From Mesonia aestuariivivens (GTDB lineage: Bacteria > Bacteroidota > Bacteroidia > Flavobacteriales > Flavobacteriaceae), in the NCBI RefSeq assembly GCF_019311235.1, contig NZ_JAHWDF010000001.1, forward strand, positions 124,001 through 188,000: 64,000 bases of DNA, in the 5' to 3' direction. Shown piece by piece: positions 25,201-35,742 of the stretch. The position numbers were made by a program, and so were the translations under genes. Below the pieces are notes generated by a model. That model was given only the letters and a program-made list of their open reading frames with translations. It ran no database searches and was not told the DNA's origin. The stretch's first letter is position 1, and each line of letters starts with the position of its first letter.

Positions 25201-26849
25201 ATGGAGGTACAACAGATTGTACAATTCTAGAAGATACTATATATGGTTGTGAGGGTGAAGATGTTACTTTAGTCTCTCAATTCTCTAATCAACTTGCTTA
25301 TGTTTGGTACATTTTTAATGAAACTACCGAAGAATTTGAATTGATACAGCCTCTTGAAGAAGAGGAATCTTATACTGTAAGTGATGAAGGTACTTATCAA
25401 GTTGTTTCTTATGATAGTGCTGGAGTAGGAACTTCAGAGAACTTTACGGTGTTATTCAGCCCTAGTCCTATTATAGATCTTGGGGCAGACGATTCACTTT
25501 GTGGTGTATCCAATATTACCTTAGATGCTACTCCAACAAATACGGTTGATTTTGGACCAAACATCCAATATGTTTGGTATCAAGACGATGTAGAAATTTC
25601 TGGAGAAACAAATGCAACATATACATTAACAGAAGAAGGTGTTTATAGTGTTGAAGTGATAGGGAATATTTTAGATGAAAATGGAAATGCACTTGCTAAT
25701 AATACTTGTATGACCACAGACGAAATTACGATATCTGATGCTAATTTCACTGTAAACTTAGGGGACGATCAAGTAATATGTAATGAAAATTCTTACATAT
25801 TTGAAGCAGCTGTTGTAGGAGAAAGTGCAACTAATGCTGACTATATATGGTATGACGAAAATGGGAATGTTATTCCTGGTGCTACTAGTGCAACATTTGA
25901 AGCTACTTATAGTGGAGAGTTTTCTGTAGAAGTAACCATTAATGGATGTTCAAATTTAGATAATGTAGAGCTTTTAATTAATGATTTACCTCAAATAGAT
26001 TTGGGTTCAGATGTAACGACTTGTGATTTGACAGGTGCAATTATAGATGCGACCCCCTTGAATATGGCTGCTTCCGATGTGATTTATACTTGGTATTTAG
26101 ACGGTGTAGAGTTAAGTGGGGAGGCAAGTGCTAGTTTATCACCATCAGACTATGGATTTGGAAGTTATACAGTAAGTGTGTTTTTAGTAAATGATCCTAG
26201 TGGAGATTGTGGAGTAGAACAGAGTTTGGTTTATCAGGAGGCTTCTTCAGATTTATCGATAGCTACTTCAGAGGGAGCAACGGTGATCGATTTACCTTAC
26301 TGTTCAGATACTGATGTGGTGCCTAGTCATACGATAACTTTTACGGCGAGTTCAGAAGAAGGCATTCCCTCAGGAGCTACTTATCAATGGTATTTAGATG
26401 GATCTGCAATAAATGGAGCAACGGCTTCAAGTTATACGGTAACTTATAATGCAGAAGGCGATTATGTAGAAGATTATCAGATAGAAGTTTTTTATAATAA
26501 TTGTTCTTTTGTGAGTGATATGACTTCTGTCGATGTAAATATCGAGGCTTATGAGAATGGTTGTGTAATTAGTCAGGGAATTTCGCCAAGTAACTTAGAT
26601 GGCATGAATGACTGTTTAGACCTAACTTTTTTAAATGACCGTACTGGTATCGAGAGTTTAAAGGTTTATAACCGTTATGGAAGATTGGTGTTTGAGCAAG
26701 ATAACTATGTAAATAATTTCTGTGGTCAAGATAAAAACGGCGATCAATTAGCTAGTGGAACTTACTACTATGTATTGGTGTTGTCAGAAGAAGATCCAGT
26801 ATTTGGGAAAATGAAAAGAAGTTGGATTTATGTTAATCAAGATAAGTAA
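22266..26849 (+). CDS. Giant T9SS type B cell-surface protein
   Basis: A 1527-residue secreted protein: signal peptide ending SSFGQ (residue 20), a choice-of-anchor-J-like domain (FENFDNGIPADWTS; MYYDNVSM), a fibronectin-III-like domain (about residues 185-275), two ~198-residue repeated modules (about 283-680), a PPC-like domain with NNFCADAFVAN and VVQDVWYQFTA, then Ig/PKD-like modules rich in YVWYQDD/YTWYLDG motifs. The last ~95 residues are a gliding-motility/CHU_C type B sorting domain (ISQGISPSNLDGMND, LKVYNRYGRLVF, SGTYYYVLVL), so it should cross the outer membrane by T9SS. Likely an adhesin. PorP/SprF and OmpA-type genes follow, as is usual for type B substrates. A broken paralogue lies at 29.9-34.0 kb. 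Confidence 0.88.
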   Translation: MKKITLFLLITFLSYLSSFGQIGVFENFDNGIPADWTSTFFASATQSCLGQSARDNIYSSSATGELISPNYEGQSNETDLTISFDYKIVNYSTYVATPEGWGSFTVDYTTDGGTTWINIDTIDDSNHVVSADCVTKTFTVLAADLPVGSDFQLRFDIAWQAGDYYMYYDNVSMLQVAENPPNCDAVLTTPADGDVDLEIENTIISWSGATGIPTSYNLTVGTTSGGNDVLDNVNVGDVTSYDLENLNYETTYYVTIVPENDLGEATGCTEYSFTTEADPAIIVDCSLEPVTNNFCYDQNSAIFEYIYASSDGSVLNLVVNQGQVENTYDEFIVLDTDGTELYNGYGDAGDLSGLSFQSSGNRITVILESDVITNCSTNGYTPIDYTVSCSACINPAATFTVVGDCANGPQFNVEVDLTSLGDATDVTIEDNQGNSQVESAVGVYTFGPYINGTLVDFTITNNQDASCDITSESLTQEYCETNYIECGSVTDPINTVFCYENSMVTEITYVSTDSSLLNLLVNEGQVENSFDEFIVLDSDGTELYNGYGNAGDLSGLEFQSTGNQITIQVQADVSGSCQSSGYIPIDLTVECSSCANPVATFTVVEDCDNGPQFNVEVDLTSLGDATDVTIADNQGNSEVENALGVYTFGPYTNGTSVEFTITNNQDASCDVVSDNLIQNDCPPDNNFCADAFVANVNSEQFCIDTSIGTISESTASNVPVSCNANVVQDVWYQFTALSTNHMITLIDAPDNVNHAIYEGSCDNLSELYCSSEFDNGGVSDGIVATNLTVGNTYYVRVYSTTETSGSFELCITSPDYEQGNITCEDVAPFCAPFDNNGDPEPLVFANGYFYLDTSPAQEGPDYGCLISQPNPAWFYLQVDQTGDLEFEIVQSTAFDGNSNPIGEGLDVDFIVYGPFSQLDDNCGDLDSANTVDCSYSGDAIEEMILPGAEAGEIYLVLITNFDQTPGYISLIQTNYGQSNGGTTDCTILEDTIYGCEGEDVTLVSQFSNQLAYVWYIFNETTEEFELIQPLEEEESYTVSDEGTYQVVSYDSAGVGTSENFTVLFSPSPIIDLGADDSLCGVSNITLDATPTNTVDFGPNIQYVWYQDDVEISGETNATYTLTEEGVYSVEVIGNILDENGNALANNTCMTTDEITISDANFTVNLGDDQVICNENSYIFEAAVVGESATNADYIWYDENGNVIPGATSATFEATYSGEFSVEVTINGCSNLDNVELLINDLPQIDLGSDVTTCDLTGAIIDATPLNMAASDVIYTWYLDGVELSGEASASLSPSDYGFGSYTVSVFLVNDPSGDCGVEQSLVYQEASSDLSIATSEGATVIDLPYCSDTDVVPSHTITFTASSEEGIPSGATYQWYLDGSAINGATASSYTVTYNAEGDYVEDYQIEVFYNNCSFVSDMTSVDVNIEAYENGCVISQGISPSNLDGMNDCLDLTFLNDRTGIESLKVYNRYGRLVFEQDNYVNNFCGQDKNGDQLASGTYYYVLVLSEEDPVFGKMKRSWIYVNQDK
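23112..23702 (+). repeat. Internal module 1 of the T9SS type B protein
   Basis: Encodes about 197 residues (VDCSLEPV to LTQEYC). It is closely matched by the next module at 23715-24309, sharing DEFIVLD, DGTELYNGYG, AGDLSGL, CANGP/CDNGPQFNVEVDLTSLG and NNQDASCD. Boundaries are approximate. Confidence 0.75.
23715..24309 (+). repeat. Internal module 2 of the T9SS type B protein
   Basis: Second tandem copy of the cysteine-containing module, with nearly identical stretches relative to module 1. The broken paralogue holds two more diverged copies of the same module (about 30.75-31.9 kb). Boundaries are approximate. Confidence 0.75.
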
Positions 26850-26861
26850 TTAAATTTTTTT

Positions 26862-26900
26862 AACCCATTTTGGGGATAATTCCCGAAATGGGTTATTTTT
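26862..26900 (+). terminator. Intrinsic terminator after the T9SS type B gene
   Basis: AACCCATTT and AAATGGGTT pair, extended inward by GGG/CCC around an ATAA loop, and are followed by a T-rich tract. Confidence 0.7.
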
Positions 26901-26940
26901 ACCTCAAAACAAAACCTTAAATAAAAATAACGACAATCAA

Positions 26941-27852
26941 ATGAAAAAACATTATTTAGTATTGTGTGCTTTTTTTATGATCTTCTCATTAAAGATATAT
27001 GCACAACAAGACCCACAGTATACGCAGTATATGTATAATATGAATGTAGTAAACCCTGCTTATGCTGGCTCAAAGGAGAGTTTAAGTATAGGTTTGTTGT
27101 ATCGTGATCAGTGGTCAGGATTTGAGGGAGCGCCAAAGACATTTACCTTTTCAGCGCATTCTCCTGTTGGCGAGAAGACAGGTTTAGGTTTATCTGCTAT
27201 TTCAGATGAGAACGGTCCTGTAAAGGAGACTAATGTTTATGCAGACTTTTCTTATACTTTAAGTTTTGGAGGTAGCAATAAGTTAGCTTTTGGTATCAAA
27301 GCCGGAGCTACTTTTCATGATGTAGGCCTTGCTGGATTAAATTTGCAAAACCCTAATGATTTAGCTTTTGCGGAGAATATCAATAATACATATCCTAATA
27401 TTGGAGCTGGATTGTTATACTATACAGACAATTGGTATTTAGGTTTTTCTGTGCCAAATATGTTAAAGAGTACCCATTTAGATGCAGATCCTGATGGTCG
27501 AGAATATGGAAATGAGGAGATGCACTATTTTGCTACTGCAGGTTATGTTTTTCAATTAAGTGAGAACACCAAATTTAAGCCTTCAACTTTAGTGAAATCA
27601 TCTTTTGAATCGCCTCTTTCTTTTGATGTAAATGCCAACTTTTTGTTCTATGATCGTTTTGAAATAGGAGCTTCTTATCGTTACGAAGACGCGGTTAGTG
27701 GTTTAGCGAGTGTACGAGCTACAGATTGGGTTCAAATAGGTTTTGCTTATGATTATTCTATTTCAGACATCGATCAACCTTCTTACGAGGCATTTGTAAT
27801 TTTCGATGTATTCTTTAATAAGAAGACCTACCTTTCCCCACGTTATTTCTAA
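26941..27852 (+). CDS. PorP/SprF family T9SS-associated membrane protein
   Basis: A 303-residue outer-membrane protein with a signal peptide ending YAQ (about residue 21) and the family hallmark DPQYTQYMYNMNVVNPAYAGS directly after it, then LLYRDQWSGFEGAPKT and a barrel of short strands ending in SPRYF. PorP/SprF proteins act in the type IX system; SprF-type members are needed to secrete or anchor a partner substrate, usually a type B protein encoded next to them. That partner here should be the 1527-residue protein immediately upstream. The OmpA-type gene follows after 29 bp. Confidence 0.92.
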   Translation: MKKHYLVLCAFFMIFSLKIYAQQDPQYTQYMYNMNVVNPAYAGSKESLSIGLLYRDQWSGFEGAPKTFTFSAHSPVGEKTGLGLSAISDENGPVKETNVYADFSYTLSFGGSNKLAFGIKAGATFHDVGLAGLNLQNPNDLAFAENINNTYPNIGAGLLYYTDNWYLGFSVPNMLKSTHLDADPDGREYGNEEMHYFATAGYVFQLSENTKFKPSTLVKSSFESPLSFDVNANFLFYDRFEIGASYRYEDAVSGLASVRATDWVQIGFAYDYSISDIDQPSYEAFVIFDVFFNKKTYLSPRYF

Positions 27853-27881
27853 AACCTAACAACAACAAAGAAGATCTAGTT

Positions 27882-29783
27882 ATGAGAAAAACATACTATA
27901 TATTAAGTTTATTATTATTGATGGGTGGCTCTGGATTATTTGCGCAGAGCTCATCAACTAAGAAGGCAGATAAATATTACGATCGTTTAGATTATGTAAA
28001 GGCGATAGAAAAGTATGAAGATTTAGTGTCTGATGGTGATGGTACGGCTTATATTTACCACCGTTTGGCAGACGCTTATTATAATATTTATAATACTTCA
28101 CAGGCAGAATATTACTACAAGATGTATATTCAGGAAGGAGAAAATGTAGAAGGTTCTGTTTATTATCGTTATGCTCAAATGCTTAAAGCTAATCAGAAGT
28201 TTGAAGACTCTAATGAAGCAATGAAAGTTTTTTCTAGTAAATCACCTAATGACCAGAGAGCTAAAGCTTTTGAAGCTAATCCTAATTACTTGCCTAAATT
28301 ATTAAATGGAGAGCCTAGATTTACGATAAAAGAATCATCATTTAATACGAGTCTTTCAGATTTTGGAGGCTATGAATTTGGAGATCATTTGTATTTTGTT
28401 TCTGCTCGAAATAAATCGAGAAGAGATTACGGTTGGAATGACCAACCTACTTTAGATGTTTATGTCGCTAGTAAAGAGGCTGGAGAATATCAGAATCCTA
28501 AATCACTTTCAGGAGAGGTTAACTCTAAGTTTCATGAAGGTACCGTAAGCATAACCCCTGATGGTAAGACGATGTACTTTACCAGGAATAATTACATTGA
28601 TGGTGATTATGAGAAGAGTGCAGAAGGGATTGGTAAATTAAAAATTTACAGAGCTAGTCTTGTGAATGGTGAGTGGGATGATATAAAAGAACTTCCATTT
28701 AATAGTGATGAATATTCAAATGGTCATACAGCCTTAAGTCCCGATGGGAAGACACTTTATTTTTCAAGTGATATGCCTGGAGGATTGGGAATGTCAGATT
28801 TGTATAAAGTTTCAATAAATGAAGATGGTAGTTTTGGCGAACCAGAGAATTTAGGAGCCGGAATCAATACAGAAGGCAGAGAGAGTTTTCCATTTATAGC
28901 TGCAGATGGCACCCTTTATTTTTCTAGTGATGGACAGTTGGGCATAGGAGGTTTAGATGTTTTCTATGCAAAAGCAAAAGAGAATGGCTATTCATCAGTA
29001 AAAAATATGGGTCAACCCATCAATAGTAGCGGAGATGATTTTGCATTTACTTATAACCCATCTACAGAGAAAGGTTTTGTAAGCTCAAATCGCGGAGTAA
29101 TAGAGGAGACTGTTGCGAATGATAATATTTATGAAGTTACACAGATTCAGCCTTTAGAAGAAATCAAAATAATGACTCAGGTGGTAGATGCAGAAAGCGG
29201 TTCACCAATCTCAGGAGCTACTGTAGTAGTTTATGATGCTCAGGAGAATGAAGTGTCAAAAGGGATGACAACCCCAGCAGGTAAAGCAGATTTCACTTTG
29301 CCAGGAAGTGTAGCTTATTCTATTCAGGTGAATGCAGAAGATTATGAGAGTAATATGGCATCTGTGTCTCAAGAAGAAGAGAATGAGGTTGCTGTATTGG
29401 TAGAGCTTAATCCTATCGAAGAGATTATTACCGAAGAAGAAGTGGTGTTGAATCCTATTATGTTTGATTTTGATAAATCAAACATCAGAAAACAAGCAGC
29501 CTTTGAACTTGATAAGTTAGTGGCCGTGATGAAGAAATACCCAGAAATGAAGATCAAGGTAAGAAGTCATACCGATAAAAGAGGTTCTGCAACTTATAAT
29601 CAAGGGCTATCAGAACGCAGAGCGCAAAGCACAGTTCAATATGTAGTATCACAAGGCATAGCTGAACGTAGAATTAGTGGAGAAGGTTTTGGAGAGTCAG
29701 AACCAAAAGTAGATTGTACTAGTTGCAGCGAAGAACAATTTGAACTAAATAGAAGGTCTGAATTTAAGATTGTAAAAAAGTAA
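27882..29783 (+). CDS. TPR/PD40/OmpA-domain T9SS-associated protein (PorE/SprE-adjacent type)
   Basis: A 633-residue exported protein with a signal peptide ending LFAQ (about residue 22). Order of parts: TPR-like helices (residues about 25-115), a PD40 propeller with repeated SPDGKTLYFSSD-type blades (about 150-400), a carboxypeptidase-regulatory-like sandwich (about 430-505), and an OmpA domain (about 525-633; FDFDKSNIRK, VRSHTDKRGSATYN, GFGESEP). This is the architecture of PorE-type proteins that anchor the T9SS trans-envelope complex to peptidoglycan. It is co-transcribed with PorP/SprF and ends in a terminator. The exact orthology is not settled from sequence alone. Confidence 0.88.
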   Translation: MRKTYYILSLLLLMGGSGLFAQSSSTKKADKYYDRLDYVKAIEKYEDLVSDGDGTAYIYHRLADAYYNIYNTSQAEYYYKMYIQEGENVEGSVYYRYAQMLKANQKFEDSNEAMKVFSSKSPNDQRAKAFEANPNYLPKLLNGEPRFTIKESSFNTSLSDFGGYEFGDHLYFVSARNKSRRDYGWNDQPTLDVYVASKEAGEYQNPKSLSGEVNSKFHEGTVSITPDGKTMYFTRNNYIDGDYEKSAEGIGKLKIYRASLVNGEWDDIKELPFNSDEYSNGHTALSPDGKTLYFSSDMPGGLGMSDLYKVSINEDGSFGEPENLGAGINTEGRESFPFIAADGTLYFSSDGQLGIGGLDVFYAKAKENGYSSVKNMGQPINSSGDDFAFTYNPSTEKGFVSSNRGVIEETVANDNIYEVTQIQPLEEIKIMTQVVDAESGSPISGATVVVYDAQENEVSKGMTTPAGKADFTLPGSVAYSIQVNAEDYESNMASVSQEEENEVAVLVELNPIEEIITEEEVVLNPIMFDFDKSNIRKQAAFELDKLVAVMKKYPEMKIKVRSHTDKRGSATYNQGLSERRAQSTVQYVVSQGIAERRISGEGFGESEPKVDCTSCSEEQFELNRRSEFKIVKK

Positions 29784-29804
29784 AAAATTAAAATAATTTT
29801 ATTC

Positions 29805-29839
29805 AAAAAGCCCTAATCTATAAAAGATTAGGGCTTTTT
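29805..29839 (+). terminator. Intrinsic terminator after the PorP/OmpA operon
   Basis: A 14-bp perfect stem (AAAAAGCCCTAATC / GATTAGGGCTTTTT) with a 7-base loop and a T-run. Confidence 0.88.
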
Positions 29840-29895
29840 ATTTCTTAATTTCGCGCAATATTAAAAATTTAATAAAATATTAATTACCCCACCCT

Positions 29896-32800
29896 ATGAA
29901 CAAAAATAATTTACTACTCTTGTGTCTAATTTTTGGATGTCTTTCTACTTATGCCCAGATAGGAATTAATGAAAACTTTGATAACGGATTGCCTAGTGGT
30001 TGGACACAAACATTTGGTGTAGCAGATGTTGCGGCATGCGAAGGAGAAAGTGTTAGGTATAATGTTCATAATCAGGGAGATTTAACATCTCCTAATATTA
30101 TAGGTCTATCTAATCAAACAGACTTAACGATAAGCTTTGATTATAAAATCATACAATATTCATCTTCAACAGCGGCTACACCTGAAGTGAAGGTTGGGGG
30201 AGTTTTACAGTAGATTATTCTACCGATGGAGGTACTACTTGGCTTACCATCGATACGATAGATGATTCTAATCATGTAGTTTCGGCAGATTGTGCTACCA
30301 AAACTTATACTGTTGCCGCTGCAGATTTGCCTGTAGGTTCAGATTTTCAACTGCGTTTTCAGGTTACTTGGGAATCTGGAGATTATTATATGTATTACGA
30401 TAATGTTTCTGCATTGCAGATCGCCGATAGTCCGCCAAATTGTGATGCAGTTTTAACATCTCCTGTTAATGGAGCCACAAGTGTTCCCTTAGAAAACACA
30501 GTCTTAGCTTGGTCTGGAGCAACAGGAATTCCTACTTCTTATAATTTAACAATAGCTACTACCTCTGGCGGTAATGATGTTTTAGATAATGTAAATGTTG
30601 GGAATACCACGAGCTATGATTTAGGAAATTTAAACTATGAAACGAATTATTATGTAACGATTGTTCCTGAAAATAATTTTGGTGAAGCAACAGACTGTAC
30701 AATATATTCATTCACGACAGAGATAGATCCTTCAGTAACTGTGATTTGTTCAGAAGGTTCTGTAAATCATAGTATTTGTTATGATAGCAATGAACAGGTA
30801 GAGTATGTTTATACAAGCGATGATAATTCTAACCTAAATTTAGTTATCAATTCTGGTAGTGTTTATGATTTTGGACCAAACCTTAGTATTTTAGACACGA
30901 ACGGAGATGTGTTATATTTTGGAGTGGGAGACGCAGGAAATTTAAGTGGACTGGAATTCCAGTCTACTGGAGAATCGATCACTCTGATTTATAATGCAGA
31001 ATATGCATCTTGTGGAGCAACCTATGATGCTATAGATGTGACAGTTTCTTGCTCTTCTTGTCTTAATCCGGCAGCTAATTTTTCTGTAGTAGAAGATTGT
31101 ATCAATGGGCCTCAATTTAAGGTTGATGTAGATATAACTACCCTAGGGAGCGCTAATGAAGTGCTTATAGAAGATAATCAAGGTAATAGCCAATTAGTTG
31201 ATGGTACAGGTATTTACACCTTTGGTCCCTACCAAAACGGAACTTTAGTAGATTTCATTGTAACCAATAATGAAGATAGCACGTGTGATTTTGTTAGCGA
31301 TAGTTTTACGCAAGAAATTTGTACAGCAAATTATTTAGATTGCGGTGATCCTGTAAATACAATTGCATGTTACGAACCTGGCGAGACTATAGAATATTTT
31401 TATGAAAGTCTAGACGGTTCTAACCTAACCCTATCCATAAATTCGGGTGATATCGATCCTTATGGAGAGCCTTTTCAAGTAATAGACACTAACGGAGATG
31501 TATTGTATTCAGGTAACGGAGAGCTGGGAGATTTATCCGATTTAACTTTTCAATCCTCAGGAGATAGCATTACATTTCTTTACACCTCAGTATACTATAA
31601 TTGTGATGGAATTGTAACTAGTCAATTAGATATTACTGTAGAATGTGCGTCGTGTTATAATCCTACATTAGACTATGAAATTATAAACGATTGTAGTGAT
31701 GGTACCAACCAGTTTACAGTAGAAGTTGAAGTTTTAGATTTAGGTTCATCTAATTCAATAACGATAACAGATAATCAAAATAGTACCGCACAAACAGTTA
31801 ATGAACTTGGACTTATCACTTTTGGGCCATATCCTAATGAAACTGGTGTAGTTTTTACTTCGGTTAATGATGATGATTCTAGTTGTACTATATCAAGTCA
31901 ATCTCTATCGCCAGAGCCATGCCCTCCCTCTAATAATTCTTGCGCTAATGCAACTCAGGTAAATGTAAATTTAGATCAATTTTGTTCAAGTATGACGTCC
32001 GGAGATATTTCAACAGCAACGGGGTCAACTATTCCAGTAAGTTGTGATGAAGATGTAGTTCAAGACGTATGGTATAAATTTACAGCTCAATCTTCAGCAC
32101 ATATTATAACTTTGTTTAATGGAGTTTATACGTTCAATCTAGCTCATGCAATTTATGAAGGAGAATGTGATAATTTAACAAAATTGTATTGTAGCAAAGA
32201 ATTTTCTAATGGTGGTAATAGCGATGGTATTGTAGCAAATAACTTAACTATAGGTGAAACCTATTATATAAGAGTTTACTCACCTTATGGAAGTACAGGT
32301 GAATTCGATTTATGCATTAATACTCCAAATTACGAACAAGGCAATACTACCTGTGAAGATGCAGCTCCATTTTGTGCTTCGTTTGATAGTCAAGGGAATC
32401 CAGTACCTTTAGTTTTTGCAAATGGTTATTATTATATGCAAGAATCTGTTGCTCAAGAATCTGCTGATTATAGTTGTCTTAGCACTCGACCTAACCCAGC
32501 TTGGTATTACCTTCAGGTAGGTGAAACAGGAGATATGGAATTTGAAATTTCACAAAATACAGCTTTTGATGGTGATGGAAATCTTATCGGAGAAGAATTA
32601 GATGTAGATTATATTGTTTATGGCCCATTTGATCAAGCAGATGGAAATTGTCAAGATTTAACAGAAGATAATACAATTGATTGTAGCTATTCATTGGATG
32701 CTGTAGAACAAATGAGTATTGAAAATGCACAAGCAGGGAAAACTTATTTAGTATTAATCACAAATTATAATCAATCTCCAGGATATATTAGTCTAGTGCA

Positions 32801-33971
32801 AACTAATTACGGTACAGCCGATGGAAGTAGTACAGACTGTACAATTGTAGATCGTACATTATATGGTTGTGAGGGTGAACAAATAACGTTAACGTCTCAG
32901 TTTGAGAACCAAATTTCATACGTTTGGTACCAATTAAATGAAAGTACGGGAAATTATGATTTAATTCCTCAACAAGAAGTTTCAGGAACTACTTACACCG
33001 TAGATGAAGAAGGTGATTTTAGGATTGTTTCTTACGATAGTACAGGAACGCCTACAGAGGAAGAGTTTAAAGTGCAATTTAGTCCATATCCTATTATAAA
33101 TTTAGGAGATGATCAATCGCTATGTGATGCTAATAGTTCAACTTTAGATGCTACACCAACAAATGCTAATTAATTTGGGGCTAATATCAATTATAAATGG
33201 TATTTAAATGATTTTTTGTTAACAGATCAAGACGGTGCTACACTTTTAGTAAATCAATCAGGAACATATTCAGTTGAAGTAATAGGTCAAATACTAGATC
33301 AAAACGGAAACCTAGCCAATCAATCTACTTGTACCAGTTTCGATAATGTTACTATTACGGAAGAAGAAGGAAGTGTTATAATTAACTTAACCGAAGGAGA
33401 ATTGGTAAAAGAAATTTCTTATTGTCCAGACGTAGAGACCATACCAAATTATACAGTAACTCTTGCAGCAAATGCAGAAGGATTAACAGAAGAAGCGCTT
33501 TCTTATCAATGGTATATGAATGGTACAGAAATTACAGGAGCAATTGAAGCCACTTATTCAATGACATATGAAGAAGAAGGTGAATACGTTGAAAATTACT
33601 CTGTAGATGTCATGTCAGGAAATTGTGTGTTTTCATCAGCCCCAAAAGAAATTGAGGTGAGCATAAAATCTTATGAAGGAGGTTGTGTGATTAGTCAAGG
33701 AATTTCTCCTAATAATTCAGACGGATTAAATGACTGTTTAGATTTATCATTTTTAAATAATCGTACAGGAATCGAGAGTTTAAAAGTATATAACCGATAC
33801 GGTAAATTAGTATTTGATCAAGATGCTTATGTAGATACATTTTGCGGTCAAGATCAAAACGGTAATCAGTTAACAACGGGTACTTACTATTATGTATTAA
33901 TTCTTAAAGATGAAGACCCTGTATTTGGTAAAGTGAAAAAGAGTTGGATTTATATTAATCAAGAGAAGTAA
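29896..33971 (+). pseudogene. Broken paralogue of the giant T9SS type B surface protein
   Basis: Reads as one gene in three pieces: 29896-30213, a frame-shifted 30327-33173, and 33216-33971. The signal peptide (ending YAQ), anchor-J-like, Fn3-like, two repeated modules, PPC-like domain, Ig-like parts and the type B C-terminal sorting domain line up with the 22266 gene. Lesion 1 is a 5-bp tandem duplication (TGAAG twice, 30183-30192); removing one copy restores the frame exactly. Lesion 2 is an in-frame TAA at 33171-33173 where the intact copy has an ordinary codon. Compared with the intact copy it also lacks two Ig-like modules before the sorting domain. Without repair only a ~105-residue N-terminal peptide is made. 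Confidence 0.88.
30183..30192 (+). repeat. Frame-breaking TGAAG tandem duplication
   Basis: Two adjacent TGAAG units; the intact paralogue has one at the matching place (around 22558). The extra 5 bases shift the frame and cause a stop within a few codons. Confidence 0.85.
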
Positions 33972-34189
33972 AAACTCAAAATCTAACCTAGCTTAAGAAA
34001 ATAAATTTTAATTAACTCTTATTGCTTTTTATTTTTAAAAGTCTTATTGTAAATTTATTAATTGAAGTTATGAATGAATATTTTAAAGAATAGTTTTAAT
34101 AAATATTAATTTCAAATCTAAAAAGCTATAACTTTATTTGGAAATCTTTAAAAAATCTTAAAATTTCTAAGAATATGAAAAATAATACA

Positions 34190-34217
34190 TTGCTCTAGTT
34201 AATAAAATTTATATTTG
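34190..34217 (+). promoter_or_regulatory. Promoter of gdhA
   Basis: TTG at 34190-34192 and TATATTTG at 34210-34217 separated by 17 bp, close to the Bacteroidota -33/-7 pattern. It is the best-formed promoter in the window. The rest of the 294-bp gap between the pseudogene and gdhA is AT-rich with nothing else recognisable. Confidence 0.65.
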
Positions 34218-34247
34218 CATCAATATTTTACTTTTAAATTACAGTAA

Positions 34248-35606
<1,359 letters not shown>

Positions 35607-35627
35607 TATAAATGTTTATATTATTAT

Positions 35628-35660
35628 AAAAAGCTACAGGTTTTACTTGTAGCTTTTTTT
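35628..35660 (+). terminator. Intrinsic terminator after gdhA
   Basis: AAAAAGCTACAGG pairs with CTTGTAGCTTTTT (one G-T pair) around a 5-base loop, followed by more T. Confidence 0.85.
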
Positions 35661-35676
35661 ATGCGCTTTATTCAGA

Positions 35677-35684
35677 TATATTTG
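35677..35684 (+). promoter_or_regulatory. -7 box for the PorZ-like gene
   Basis: Reads TATATTTG (TAnnTTTG), 59 bp upstream of the start of the PorZ-like gene. No -33 TTG at the right distance. Confidence 0.4.
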
Positions 35685-35742
35685 TGAACTATTGTTGCAA
35701 TAATTACTACTATATAGGGTTATTCTTACTAGACTCTTTTTT

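Noticed and set aside
30183-30192. Phase-variation switch at the TGAAG repeat
   Set aside because: Only two units, and a separate nonsense codon further down would still stop translation; kept only as a mutation.
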